From Andeanibacterium sp035497315 (lineage in GTDB: Bacteria > Pseudomonadota > Alphaproteobacteria > Sphingomonadales > Sphingomonadaceae), in NCBI GenBank assembly GCA_035497315.1, contig DATJDU010000002.1, positions 19,545 through 83,544 of the forward strand: a stretch of 64,000 bases of DNA, in the 5' to 3' direction. Of the stretch, positions 9,234 through 17,690 are shown one piece after another (positions within the stretch are counted from its first letter, which is position 1; the number at the start of each line of letters is the position of its first letter). The translations under genes and the position numbers were made by a program. The notes under the pieces are model-generated. The model had not been told where the DNA came from. It made no database searches and saw only the letters and a list, made by a program, of their open reading frames with translations.

Positions 9234-12200
9234 CAGGCGGCGTCCATTTCGGCGACTACATCCTCGCAGCGATCGCACAAAGCGCCGTCTTCCGCCACTT
9301 CGGGCAGATGGCGCCAGCAGCGGCCGCATTTGTGGCGAGAGGTGGCTGTAACGATCACATCATCGCCCTTAGCGTGCGTGACTGACGCGGTGATGAACAG
9401 CTCGGCCAATTGCGCATCGTCGAACGGCAGCGGGCCCTCGGGCAAGGTCACTTCGGCCTGCAGGCTGGAGCCCAGCGTCTTGTCGCGGCGCAGCGGCTCG
9501 ATGGCCTCGGTCACCTTCTGGCGCAACTCGCGCAGACCCTGCCAGTCGGCCATGGCGGCATGGGCTTCCGGCAGTTCCGGCCAGACCAGCAGATGCACGC
9601 TGTCGCTGCCGGGATAGCGGCTCTGCCACACTTCTTCCGAAGTGAAGACCAGCACCGGCGCGGCATAGCGGATCAGGGCGTGGAGCAGAGTGTCGAGCAC
9701 TGTGCGATAGGCGCGGCGCTTCGGGTCCGCAGGCGCATCGCAATAGAGGCAGTCCTTGCGGATATCGAAGAAGAAGGCCGAAAGATCCTCGTTGCAGAAC
9801 TCGGTCAGCGCGCGGACATAGGCGTTGAAGTCGAAGGCATCGGTCGCGCGGCGCAGCTCGGTGTCGAGATCGCGCAGCAGGGCGAGCATGTAACGCTCCA
9901 GCTCCGGCATCTGCTCCACCGGCAGGCGTTCTTCCTCGGCAAATCCCTCCAGCGCGCCCAGCAGATAGCGGAACGTGTTGCGCAGCTTGCGATACTGGTC
10001 GGCCACGCCCTTGAGGATCTCGTCCCCGATGCGGTGATCCTCGGTATAATCGACCGAGAGCGCCCACAGGCGGACGATGTCCGCGCCATATTGCTCCATC
10101 ACCTTCAGCGGGCTGACGGTGTTGCCCAGCGACTTGGACATTTTCATGCCCTTCTGATCCATGGTGAAGCCGTGGGTCAGGACTGCCTTGTAAGGCGCAT
10201 GTCCGCGCGTGGCGCAGCTTTCCAGCAGGGAAGACTGGAACCAGCCGCGATGCTGGTCGCTGCCTTCCAGATAGAGGTCCGCGGGCGGGCCTTCATAGCC
10301 TTCCGGGCGCAGCAATTCGGGCCAGCGGCCGCTTTCCAGCACGAAGGCGTGAGTGCTGCCCGAATCGAACCACACGTCCAGAATGTCGGTGATGCGCTCG
10401 TAATCGGCCAGATCGTAATCCGGGCCGAGCAGGGCCTGCGCGTTCTCGTCATCCCAGGCGTCCACGCCCTGTTCGCGCACGGCGGCGACGATGCGGGCAT
10501 TGACGGCGGGATCGTTGAGATACTGGCCGCTCTTGCGATCGACGAACAGGGTGATCGGCACGCCCCAGGCGCGCTGGCGCGACAGCACCCAGTCCGGGCG
10601 GCCTTCCACCATCGAACGGATACGGTTCTCGCCCTTTTCGGGCACCCAGCGCGTATCGGAAATGGCCTGCAGCGCCACTTCGCGCAATGTGGCCGAAGGC
10701 GCGGAAACCAGTGCCGCCACCGCGCCGCCGACACTGTCGAGCGAGGCGACCGGGAATTCCAGCGTGGCCAGCGGCTTGTCCATCGGCACGAACCATTGCG
10801 GCGTGCAGCGGAAGATCACCTTGGCCTTGCTGCGCCAGCTATGCGGATAGGAATGCTTGTAATCCGCCGATGCGGCCAGCAGCCCGCCAGCCTCGCGCAG
10901 GTCCGAACAGATCGGCCCGTCGGGCGCGTTGAACTTGGGATTGATGACCGATCCCTGCCCGCCCAGCCACAGCCAGTCGGCGCGATAGCGGCCGTCGCCT
11001 TCCACGGCGAAGACAGGGTTGATCCCATGGGCCTTGCACAGGTCGAAATCGTCCTCGCCATGGTCGGGGGCCATGTGGACAAGGCCGGTGCCGCTCTCGG
11101 TGGTGACGAAACCGCCGGGGAGGAAGGGGCGGGGGCGGGCGTAGAATTCCAGCGCGCGTTCCCATTCCGCGTCGCTCAGAGTGCCGCCAATTTCGTCATT
11201 CCCGCGCAGGCGGGAATCCAGAGGCGACCGCAGAGCTGGATCCCCGCCTGCGCGGGGATGACGAAGGTAGTTGTAGATCGGGTGCTGGGCGACGGTTCCG
11301 GCGAGGTCGGAGCCTTTGAAGATCGCCTCGCCGATTTCCACACCCCACATTGGCATCCGATTTGCGGGGTTCAGTCGCTCTTGGAAGGCCGAAATGAGCG
11401 ACTTGGCGATCAAAACGTCCATCTCAAGCCGGTCTGCCAAAGGCGGAGGCATTCCTCGTGCAGAAGTAGGGATCAGGTCGTAACGGGTAAGGTGAAGCAG
11501 CACATACTCAACCTCCGGCCCATAGGCCAAAGCCTGGTTCACCGGGATCGTCCAAGGGGTCGTCGTCCAGATCACCGCATAGGCGCCGACCAGTTCCTTG
11601 ATCGGGCTCTCGGTGATCTCGAAGGCCACGTCGATCTGGGTGGAGACGATATCCTCATATTCCACCTCAGCTTCCGCCAGCGCCGTCTTTTCAACCGGGC
11701 TCCACATCACCGGCTTGGCGCCGCGATAGATCATTCCGGCTTCGGCGAATTTCAGCAGCTCGCCCACGATGGTGGCTTCGGCCTGGAAATCCATGGTCAG
11801 ATAGGGATGGTCCCAATCGCCATTCACGCCCAGGCGCTTGAGCTGTTCGCGCTGCACATTCACCCAGTTCTGGGCATAGGCGCGGCATTCGGCGCGGAAT
11901 TCCCTGGCGGGAACCTCGTCCTTGTTGCGCTTCTTCTTGCGGTATTCTTCCTCGACCTTCCATTCGATGGGCAGGCCGTGGCAGTCCCAGCCGGGCACAT
12001 AGGGCGCGTCCTTGCCCAGCAGGCTCTGGCTGCGCACCACCATGTCTTTCAGGATATGGTTCAGCGCATGGCCGATATGCATGTCGCCATTCGCATAGGG
12101 CGGGCCATCGTGCAGGATGAACTTTTCCGCGCCCGCGCGGGCGGCGCGCAGCTGTTCATACAGCCCATCGGCCTGCCAGCGCGCAAGAATGCCCGGCTCC

Positions 12201-12280
12201 TTCTGGGGGAGTCCGGCCTTCATCGGGAAATCGGTCTTCGGAAGGAAAACCGTGGGTCGATAGTCGCGCTGTTCTGACAT
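9233..12280 (-). CDS. ileS: Isoleucyl-tRNA synthetase with in-frame repeat insertion
   Basis: 1015 residues, longer than the usual ~930-970. Class I signatures are intact: HIGH motif in PPYANGDMHIGHALNHILKD near residue 60, KMSKS in GMKMSKSLGNTVSP, and a C-terminal zinc knuckle CGRC...CDRC. The CP1 editing domain has GTGLVHMAPDHGEDDFDL. Two unusual stretches sit in CP1: residues ~257-317 (LTRYDLIPTSARGMPPPL...), encoded by locally less GC-rich DNA, and residues 339-363 (LRHPRAGGDPALRSP...), encoded entirely by a 74-bp inverted-repeat element. The frame stays open, so the enzyme is probably functional, as the cell needs it unless a second ileS exists. Followed without a gap by lspA and bamF. 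Confidence 0.96.
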   Translation of the reverse strand: MSEQRDYRPTVFLPKTDFPMKAGLPQKEPGILARWQADGLYEQLRAARAGAEKFILHDGPPYANGDMHIGHALNHILKDMVVRSQSLLGKDAPYVPGWDCHGLPIEWKVEEEYRKKKRNKDEVPAREFRAECRAYAQNWVNVQREQLKRLGVNGDWDHPYLTMDFQAEATIVGELLKFAEAGMIYRGAKPVMWSPVEKTALAEAEVEYEDIVSTQIDVAFEITESPIKELVGAYAVIWTTTPWTIPVNQALAYGPEVEYVLLHLTRYDLIPTSARGMPPPLADRLEMDVLIAKSLISAFQERLNPANRMPMWGVEIGEAIFKGSDLAGTVAQHPIYNYLRHPRAGGDPALRSPLDSRLRGNDEIGGTLSDAEWERALEFYARPRPFLPGGFVTTESGTGLVHMAPDHGEDDFDLCKAHGINPVFAVEGDGRYRADWLWLGGQGSVINPKFNAPDGPICSDLREAGGLLAASADYKHSYPHSWRSKAKVIFRCTPQWFVPMDKPLATLEFPVASLDSVGGAVAALVSAPSATLREVALQAISDTRWVPEKGENRIRSMVEGRPDWVLSRQRAWGVPITLFVDRKSGQYLNDPAVNARIVAAVREQGVDAWDDENAQALLGPDYDLADYERITDILDVWFDSGSTHAFVLESGRWPELLRPEGYEGPPADLYLEGSDQHRGWFQSSLLESCATRGHAPYKAVLTHGFTMDQKGMKMSKSLGNTVSPLKVMEQYGADIVRLWALSVDYTEDHRIGDEILKGVADQYRKLRNTFRYLLGALEGFAEEERLPVEQMPELERYMLALLRDLDTELRRATDAFDFNAYVRALTEFCNEDLSAFFFDIRKDCLYCDAPADPKRRAYRTVLDTLLHALIRYAAPVLVFTSEEVWQSRYPGSDSVHLLVWPELPEAHAAMADWQGLRELRQKVTEAIEPLRRDKTLGSSLQAEVTLPEGPLPFDDAQLAELFITASVTHAKGDDVIVTATSRHKCGRCWRHLPEVAEDGALCDRCEDVVAEMDAA
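11192..11265. repeat. REP/dRS3-like inverted-repeat element inside ileS
   Basis: Two 30-bp arms, 11192-11221 and 11236-11265, are inverted copies matching at 28 of 30 positions, separated by 14 bases. Each arm contains its own hairpin (CCCGC GCAG GCGGG on the left, CCCCGC CTGC GCGGGG on the right) and starts with TTCGTCAT. The core ATTCCCGCGCAGGCGGGAAT resembles the dRS3 repeats of Neisseria and REP-type repeats of other genomes. It lies wholly within ileS and is translated as 25 residues. The element is 74 bp, not a multiple of three, so compensating bases (for example a target duplication) must have kept the frame. Confidence 0.85.
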
Positions 12281-12318
12281 GGGTGGGCCGTTAGAGCAAA
12301 GAACCCGCCTGATAAAGA

Positions 12319-13374
12319 CTATTGGGAGTTACGGCGCCTTTCGAGGCCCGCTTCGGCACGCAGAATCTCCTGCTCGCGGCGCCTGTCGAGCGAGGGGTGG
12401 AGTGCGGGCCCCACGGTCCACATATCGTCGATCCAGATATAGCCGTTGAAGCTGGAGGGAATCTCGCCGATCTGTTCGGGCAGCGAAAGCCCGCCGACCG
12501 GCGAATTGTCGCGCGCGGGCGGGGCGATCACGATGTGCCCGCCTTCCGCTTCCATCCGTTCGATCAGGCGGTTGGGCCAGCCCCACAGCAAGGCACTGTT
12601 TTCCAGCGTCACCAGCATGGTGCCGCCCTTGCAGCTTTCGGGCAGGATGCCGGTCCAGCCGGTCAGCTTGTAATCATGCTCGCAGGCCCGGGCGCCCGCG
12701 ATGCTCCAGCTCCAGGCCTTGGGGAAATGTTCGGCAATGCGGCGGATGGCGGCGGGATCGCCATAGAAACCGTCCCGCGGATTATCCATGTCGCGCAGCG
12801 ATCCGCGCAATGTGCGGGCCAGCTGGTCGGCATCCTCGCGCGTGAAGCCGATGAGGTTGAACATCAGCAGTGTGTCCGGAAAAGCGGCCAGCAGATCGTC
12901 CAGCGAAGGCATGGCGCCCACGCCCTTGCCGCGCAGGGGGAAGGTCTTGCCGCCATCGGGCGTGTAGCCATAGCCGATGTCGAGCTGCTTCAATTGCTCC
13001 ATCGTATGGTCGCGCACCGCGCCTTTGCCATCGGTGCGACAATCGAGTGCGGCATCGCGGAACACGGCGAATTTGCCGTCCGCCGTGGGGACAATGTCCA
13101 CTGCCAGCATCCCCGCGCCCAGCCGTCGTGCCTGGGACAGAGAGGAAAGCGTGTTCTCGATGAAATCATGCACCGGCGGCTCGATCTGTGCCGCGCCGCA
13201 ATCCTTCGGACCGGGCCCGGCAGCATATTGGCCGATGCCGCGATGGGCCACTTTCCAGGGCGTGCCATTGGGCGAATCGGCTAGCCAGCTCGCATTGGTG
13301 AACGTCAGCGCCAAGAAAGCCAGCGCCGCCACCGCTGCGGCCCAGGTGAGCCACACCTTATTCCTACCGCCCAT
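12319..13374 (-). CDS. Glycerophosphodiester phosphodiesterase-like protein, membrane-anchored, altered active site
   Basis: 351 residues. A single N-terminal hydrophobic segment (about residues 8-27) acts as signal anchor, so the domain should be periplasmic. The GDPD fold is recognisable: AHRGIGQY (catalytic His), ENTLSSLSQARRLGAG, VDIVPTADGKFAVF, LDCRTDGKG. In canonical enzymes the segment after GA reads 'iElDv..TkDg..V..HD'; here the Glu is Ala (LAVDI) and the second His is Arg (FRDAALD). These are a metal ligand and a catalytic residue, so activity may be altered or lost. It sits 38 bp upstream of ileS and 27 bp after a GNAT gene on the same strand. Confidence 0.75.
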   Translation of the reverse strand: MGGRNKVWLTWAAAVAALAFLALTFTNASWLADSPNGTPWKVAHRGIGQYAAGPGPKDCGAAQIEPPVHDFIENTLSSLSQARRLGAGMLAVDIVPTADGKFAVFRDAALDCRTDGKGAVRDHTMEQLKQLDIGYGYTPDGGKTFPLRGKGVGAMPSLDDLLAAFPDTLLMFNLIGFTREDADQLARTLRGSLRDMDNPRDGFYGDPAAIRRIAEHFPKAWSWSIAGARACEHDYKLTGWTGILPESCKGGTMLVTLENSALLWGWPNRLIERMEAEGGHIVIAPPARDNSPVGGLSLPEQIGEIPSSFNGYIWIDDMWTVGPALHPSLDRRREQEILRAEAGLERRRNSQ

Positions 13375-13401
13375 GATATTCCCCCCCTTGGACGGCCCCT
13401 T

Positions 13402-13974
13402 CTATCTGCCCCGGCGCCACTCGATCAATCGGTCATAAGGACCGCTGCGGATGAATTTGTCCCACCGTGTTTCCCAGAAGGTCAGATCGCCGCCCCAGGG
13501 CGGGGTCCAGTCCCTCACCGGGCGCGATCCCAGTGCGGCGGCGGTGCGTTCGCTGCCTTCGTTGCCCTTCAGGATGCAGTGGACCACGCGGGTGTGGCCC
13601 AGCGCCTCCTTGCACCAGACCAGCGCGGCGGCCGCGCCTTCCACGGCATAGCCGCGGCGTTGATGTTCGGGGAAGATCGCCCAGCCCACTTCGAAATCGG
13701 GCCAGCCCGGCGGGGAGAAGGGCCCCAGCCGGCCGATGGGCTCGCCCGTTTCGCGCAAGGTGACCACCCAATTGCCGAAACCGTCCAGCGACCAGCTGCC
13801 ATTGACCAGCGCCATGGATCGCCAGGCCTCTTCGCGATTGAGGGCGCGCCCCTCGCGCGAGATGGTGCGGGCGAATTCGTCCTTCGCCAGGGCAGCCATG
13901 AACGGCTCCCTGTCCGAAGGCTGGAAGCCGCGCAGCACCAGCCGCTCGGTCTCCAGCATGGGGATTGCGGTCAT
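13402..13974 (-). CDS. GNAT N-acetyltransferase, RimJ/RimL type
   Basis: 190 residues from ATG 13974, which overlaps the ribF stop as ATGA. Starts with the RimJ/RimL-type signature LETERLVLRGFQPSDREPF; the acetyl-CoA loop motif is VGWAIFPEHQRRGYAVEGAAALVW with the (Q/R)xxGxA pattern. These enzymes acetylate N-terminal or side-chain amines of proteins or small molecules; the substrate here is unknown. A longer open frame upstream overlaps ribF and is ignored. Translational coupling to ribF places it in the pur-fol-rib operon. Confidence 0.85.
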   Translation of the reverse strand: MTAIPMLETERLVLRGFQPSDREPFMAALAKDEFARTISREGRALNREEAWRSMALVNGSWSLDGFGNWVVTLRETGEPIGRLGPFSPPGWPDFEVGWAIFPEHQRRGYAVEGAAAALVWCKEALGHTRVVHCILKGNEGSERTAAALGSRPVRDWTPPWGGDLTFWETRWDKFIRSGPYDRLIEWRRGR

Positions 13975-14894
13975 TTCAGAAGCTCGCGGGCGCGGTCGCA
14001 ATCGCGGTTCATCTGGGCGATCAGGGCGTCGAGCGAATCGAACTTCGCTTCCGGCCGCAGGAAGTGGCGGAACTGCACTTCCACTTCCCGGCCATAGAGA
14101 TCGGCCGAGAAATCGAAGAAATGCGGTTCCAGCAGCTCGATCGGCGGCTCGAACTGCGGGCGGATGCCGATATTGGCGGCGCCTTTCAGTTGCTCGCCCG
14201 TGTCCAGCACCGTGCCGGTGACGGCATAGATGCCGAAGCGCGGGCGCAGATAGGCGCCCAGCGCCATATTGGCGGTGGGAAAGCCGATTTCGCGGCCGCG
14301 CTTGTCGCCATGCTGGACGGTTCCGCGCACCGCGAAGGGGCGGGTCAGCAGGCAGGCGGCCACTTCGCATTCCCCCGCCTTCAGCGAATCGCGGATGCGG
14401 CTGGAGGAAACCACCATGCCGCTTTCCATCACTTCGGGCACGGAGCGCGCGGCAATGCCGTGGAGCGCGCCCAGAGCCACCAGCGTCTCGCGGTCGCCGT
14501 CGCGGCCCTTGCCGAAAGTGAAATCCTCGCCCGTGACCACGCCCGCAGCGCCGATCTGCCGGCCGAGCAGCTTGCCCACGAAATCGTCGGCATGGGTAGT
14601 GGCCAGCTCGTCGTCGAAATGGAACACCAGCATCGCATCGGCCCCGGCGGCGGCGAACATTTCCTCGCGCTGGTCCAGCGAGGTGAGGCGGAAGGGCGGC
14701 ACATGCGGGGCGAAATGGCGCACCGGATGGGGATCGAAGGTCGCCACGATCACCGGGCGGCCTTCGCTGCGCGCCCATGCCACCGCTTCGCCGACAACGG
14801 CCTGATGGCCCTGGTGAAACCCGTCGAAATTCCCCAGCGCCACGATCGCGCCGCGTAGGTTCTCAGGGATCGGCTGGCGGTGATCGAGGCGCAT
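13971..14894 (-). CDS. ribF: Bifunctional riboflavin kinase / FAD synthetase
   Basis: 307 residues, normal for RibF. The N-terminal FMN adenylyltransferase domain shows IVALGNFDGFHQGHQAVV (nucleotidyl-transferase GNFDG.H.GH motif) and the SSRIRDSLKAG segment; the C-terminal flavokinase domain shows GREIGFPTANM (the conserved PTAN) and the final SLDALIAQMNRDCDRA helix. It makes FMN and FAD from riboflavin and ATP. The start overlaps the folA stop as TAATG. The proximity of ribF, ileS and lspA is seen in many bacteria; here two extra genes lie between ribF and ileS. Confidence 0.96.
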   Translation of the reverse strand: MRLDHRQPIPENLRGAIVALGNFDGFHQGHQAVVGEAVAWARSEGRPVIVATFDPHPVRHFAPHVPPFRLTSLDQREEMFAAAGADAMLVFHFDDELATTHADDFVGKLLGRQIGAAGVVTGEDFTFGKGRDGDRETLVALGALHGIAARSVPEVMESGMVVSSSRIRDSLKAGECEVAACLLTRPFAVRGTVQHGDKRGREIGFPTANMALGAYLRPRFGIYAVTGTVLDTGEQLKGAANIGIRPQFEPPIELLEPHFFDFSADLYGREVEVQFRHFLRPEAKFDSLDALIAQMNRDCDRARELLK

Positions 14895-15379
14895 TAGGGG
14901 CGTTTCTCCAGTGTCACGAAGGCGATCGGCGGCCAGCCGTCGGCGGCGGGGCGCTCTTCACGCGCAACCTCGTGCCATTCGGGGCCGGGATAGGGCATGG
15001 AGAGATCGCCTTGCGTATCTTCATGCACCTCGGTCAGTTCGAAGCGGGTGGCATAGGGCTCGAACAAAGCGAAGATTTCCGCCCCGCCGATGACGGAGAC
15101 GGTGCCGTCTCCGGCCAGTTCCAGCGCCTCTTCCACCGAATGGGCCACTTCCGCCCCCTCGGCCCGCCATGCGGGATCGCGGGTGAGGACGATATGGCGG
15201 CGGCCCTTCAGCGGCTGGGGGAAGCTCTCGAAAGTCTTGCGGCCCATGATCATCGGCGTGCCCATCGTATGGGCTACGAAACGGCGCAAATCCTCGCGAA
15301 TCCGCCAGGGGACCTGCCCGTCGCGGGCAATTACGCCATTGTCCGCACGCGCGACGATGAAGACGATATCGCGCCCCAT
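14894..15379 (-). CDS. folA: Dihydrofolate reductase
   Basis: 161 residues, the standard bacterial DHFR size. Reduces dihydrofolate to tetrahydrofolate with NADPH. Motifs: VARADNGVIARDGQVPWRI (Met20-loop equivalent), the acidic active-site Asp in REDLRRF, MIMGRKTFES (NADPH phosphate binding), and VIGGAEIF. Overlaps purK upstream and ribF downstream by single bases (TGATG and TAATG). It is expected to be the trimethoprim target. Thymidylate synthase is not adjacent in this window. Confidence 0.95.
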   Translation of the reverse strand: MGRDIVFIVARADNGVIARDGQVPWRIREDLRRFVAHTMGTPMIMGRKTFESFPQPLKGRRHIVLTRDPAWRAEGAEVAHSVEEALELAGDGTVSVIGGAEIFALFEPYATRFELTEVHEDTQGDLSMPYPGPEWHEVAREERPAADGWPPIAFVTLEKRP

Positions 15380-16443
15380 CAGCGCATCACCCTGGTCACA
15401 TGGCCCATCTTGCGCCCCTCGCGCGCCTCACTCTTGCCATAGAGGTGCAGATGGTTGGCCCCGTCACGCAGAATCGGCAGCACATCCAGCGCCTCGGCGC
15501 CCACGAGATTGCGCATCGTCACCTGCGATCCGGCCAGCGACGTGTCGCCCAGCGGCAGGCCGCAGATCGCGCGGATGTGGTTTTCGAACTGGCTCGTTAC
15601 CGCGCCTTCACTGGTCCAGTGGCCCGAATTATGCACCCGGGGCGCCATTTCGTTGAACACCGGGCCTTCCGCCGTGGCGAAGAATTCGCAGGAGAGGACG
15701 CCGATATAGCCCAGCTCCTCTGCCATCCGCGCGGCGAAGTGGCGCGCTTCGGCCACCTGTTCCAGCACCACCGCAGAGGCGGGCAGGGTGGAGGTGGCAA
15801 GAATGCCGCCGACATGGACATTCTCGGCGCTGTCCCAGAAGCGCACCTCGCCATCGGTGCCGCGCACCAGGATCACGGAGAATTCCGCCGCGAAGGTAAC
15901 GAAGCCTTCCAGCACGCAGGCCTGCCCGCCGATGTCCTGCCACAGCCGGTCTGCGTCTTCCCCGCCCGAAAGCCGGATCTGGCCCTTGCCGTCATAGCCC
16001 AGACAATTGGTCTTGAGGATCGCAGGCGTGCCGATTTCGGCAATGGCGGCGGCCAGCTCTTCCGCCGATTCGACCAGCGCGAAAGGTGCGGTCACGCCGC
16101 CGCAATCGCGGGCGAATGTCTTTTCGCTGCTGCGCGACTGGGCGATTTCCAGCACGCGCGGGCCGGGCCGCAGAGGCGCGATCCCGTCGATCATCGCCAG
16201 CGGGCCGGCGGCGACATTCTCGAACTCATAGGTGATGACGTCGCACTGCCCCGCAAAATCGGCCAGCGCGGCAGTATCGTGCCAGTCGGCGCGGGTCAGC
16301 CGGGCGGAAACCTCGCCTGCCACGCTTTCCGCCTCGGGCGCGTAGATATGGCAGTGATAGCCGAGCCGGGCCGCGGCAACAGCCATCATGCGGCCAAGCT
16401 GGCCGCCACCGAGAATGCCGATCGTGGCGCCGGGAAGAAGCAT
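15379..16443 (-). CDS. purK: N5-carboxyaminoimidazole ribonucleotide synthase
   Basis: 354 residues from ATG 16443; a longer frame upstream overlaps purE and lacks homology, so it is rejected. PurK uses ATP and bicarbonate to carboxylate AIR in purine synthesis. The N-terminal TIGILGGGQLGRMMAVAAARLGY is diagnostic; the ATP-grasp domain includes ILKTNCLGYDGKGQ and EMAPRVHNSGHWT. It follows purE after 10 bases; the start has only a weak ribosome site, consistent with coupling to purE. PurE and PurK act in sequence. Confidence 0.95.
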   Translation of the reverse strand: MLLPGATIGILGGGQLGRMMAVAAARLGYHCHIYAPEAESVAGEVSARLTRADWHDTAALADFAGQCDVITYEFENVAAGPLAMIDGIAPLRPGPRVLEIAQSRSSEKTFARDCGGVTAPFALVESAEELAAAIAEIGTPAILKTNCLGYDGKGQIRLSGGEDADRLWQDIGGQACVLEGFVTFAAEFSVILVRGTDGEVRFWDSAENVHVGGILATSTLPASAVVLEQVAEARHFAARMAEELGYIGVLSCEFFATAEGPVFNEMAPRVHNSGHWTSEGAVTSQFENHIRAICGLPLGDTSLAGSQVTMRNLVGAEALDVLPILRDGANHLHLYGKSEAREGRKMGHVTRVMR

Positions 16444-16453
16444 GGGGCGGGCT

Positions 16454-16951
16454 CTATTCGTCAGAGGGCTTTTCGGCCACCGATGCCGTATTGGCGGCGC
16501 GCCAGGACTTGAGCCGTTCGCAAAGGGCAGGGTCCGACAAGGCGAGAATCGCGGCGGCGTGCAGCCCGGCATTGGTCGCGCCCGCCTCGCCGATGGCCAG
16601 CGTGCCCACCGGAATGCCGGCCGGCATCTGGACGATGGAAAGCAGGCTGTCCTGCCCCGAAAGCGCCTTGGACTTCACCGGCACGCCCAGCACGGGCAGG
16701 TGCGTGAGCGAAGCGACCATGCCCGGCAGATGCGCCGCGCCGCCCGCGCCCGCGATGATCACATGGAAGCCCTGCGCCTCGGCCGTGCGGGCAAAGTCGA
16801 ACATCCGCTCCGGCGTGCGATGGGCCGAAACGATTCGCGCGTCATAGGCGACGCCCAGATCGTCGAGCACTTTCGCGGCGCATTGCATGGTCGGCCAGTC
16901 GGACTGGCTGCCCATGACGATTGCCACTTTCGGTGCGGTTGCTGCCCCCAT
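16454..16951 (-). CDS. purE: N5-carboxyaminoimidazole ribonucleotide mutase
   Basis: 165 residues. PurE moves the carboxyl group of N5-CAIR to C4, giving CAIR in purine biosynthesis. Class I PurE motifs are clear: VAIVMGSQSDWPTM, RIVSAHRTPERMF, IAGAGGAAHLPGMVAS, LPVLGVPV and SLLSIVQMPAGIPV. The ATG lies one base after the gpmA stop (TAG-G-ATG), so translation is likely coupled. purE-purK order is conventional. Confidence 0.96.
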   Translation of the reverse strand: MGAATAPKVAIVMGSQSDWPTMQCAAKVLDDLGVAYDARIVSAHRTPERMFDFARTAEAQGFHVIIAGAGGAAHLPGMVASLTHLPVLGVPVKSKALSGQDSLLSIVQMPAGIPVGTLAIGEAGATNAGLHAAAILALSDPALCERLKSWRAANTASVAEKPSDE

Positions 16952-16952
16952 C

Positions 16953-17651
16953 CTACCTGTCCTTCAGATAATGCCGTTCGCCCGGCTGCAGCGCTTCGTC
17001 GAAATCATAGACGATGGGCTGGCCGGTCGGGATTTCGAGCCCGGTGATGTCGTCGTCGGAAATGCCCGACAGATGTTTCACCAGCGCCCGCAGCGAATTG
17101 CCATGCGCGGCAACGATCACCGTCTTGCCGGCGGAAAGCTCGGGCAGGATGGCGCTTTCATAATAGGGCAGCACGCGGGCGATCGTGTCCTTCAGGCTTT
17201 CGGTCGCGGGCACGTCGATCCCGGCGTAACGCGGATCGGCGGCCAGATCGAAAGGCCCGCCCGCATCCATCGGCGGGGGCGGCACGTCGAAGCTGCGGCG
17301 CCAGATCTTCACCTGCTCCTCGCCATGCTTGGCGGCGGTCTCCGCCTTGTCGAGCCCGGTCAGCCCGCCATAATGGCGCTCGTTCAGGCGCCAGTCCTTG
17401 GTTTCGGGCACCCACAACCGGCCGCAATGGCGCAGCACGATGTGCAGGGTGCGGATCGCGCGGGTCTGGAGGGAGGTAAAGGCGCAGGTGGGCAGCAGGC
17501 CCTTGGTGCCCAGCAGCTCGCCCGCGGCGCGCGCTTCGGCAATGCCCTGATCGGTCAGATCCACGTCCCACCAGCCGGTAAAACGATTCTCCAGGTTCCA
17601 CTGGCTCTGGCCATGGCGGACAAGGATGAGGCTGGCGCGGGGGGTGGACAC
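16953..17651 (-). CDS. gpmA: 2,3-bisphosphoglycerate-dependent phosphoglycerate mutase
   Basis: 232 residues if started at GTG 17651, which has AGGAG about ten bases ahead; an ATG at 17684 would add eleven unconserved residues. Glycolytic enzyme interconverting 2- and 3-phosphoglycerate. The phospho-His motif LILVRHGQSQWN, the FTGWWDVDLT segment, LNERHYGGLTGLDKAE and the second catalytic His in VIVAAHGNSLRALV are all present. Heads the densely packed purine/folate/flavin operon. Confidence 0.94.
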   Translation of the reverse strand: MSTPRASLILVRHGQSQWNLENRFTGWWDVDLTDQGIAEARAAGELLGTKGLLPTCAFTSLQTRAIRTLHIVLRHCGRLWVPETKDWRLNERHYGGLTGLDKAETAAKHGEEQVKIWRRSFDVPPPPMDAGGPFDLAADPRYAGIDVPATESLKDTIARVLPYYESAILPELSAGKTVIVAAHGNSLRALVKHLSGISDDDITGLEIPTGQPIVYDFDEALQPGERHYLKDR

Positions 17652-17690
17652 GGGCAATCTGCTCCTGCGGTCGGTCGGGAGCACGTCGCC

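Noticed and set aside
9410..12277. 955-codon open frame antisense to ileS
   Set aside because: Long antisense frames are expected opposite GC-rich genes; the product is His/Gln/Arg-rich without recognisable motifs, whereas the ileS strand has complete synthetase signatures.
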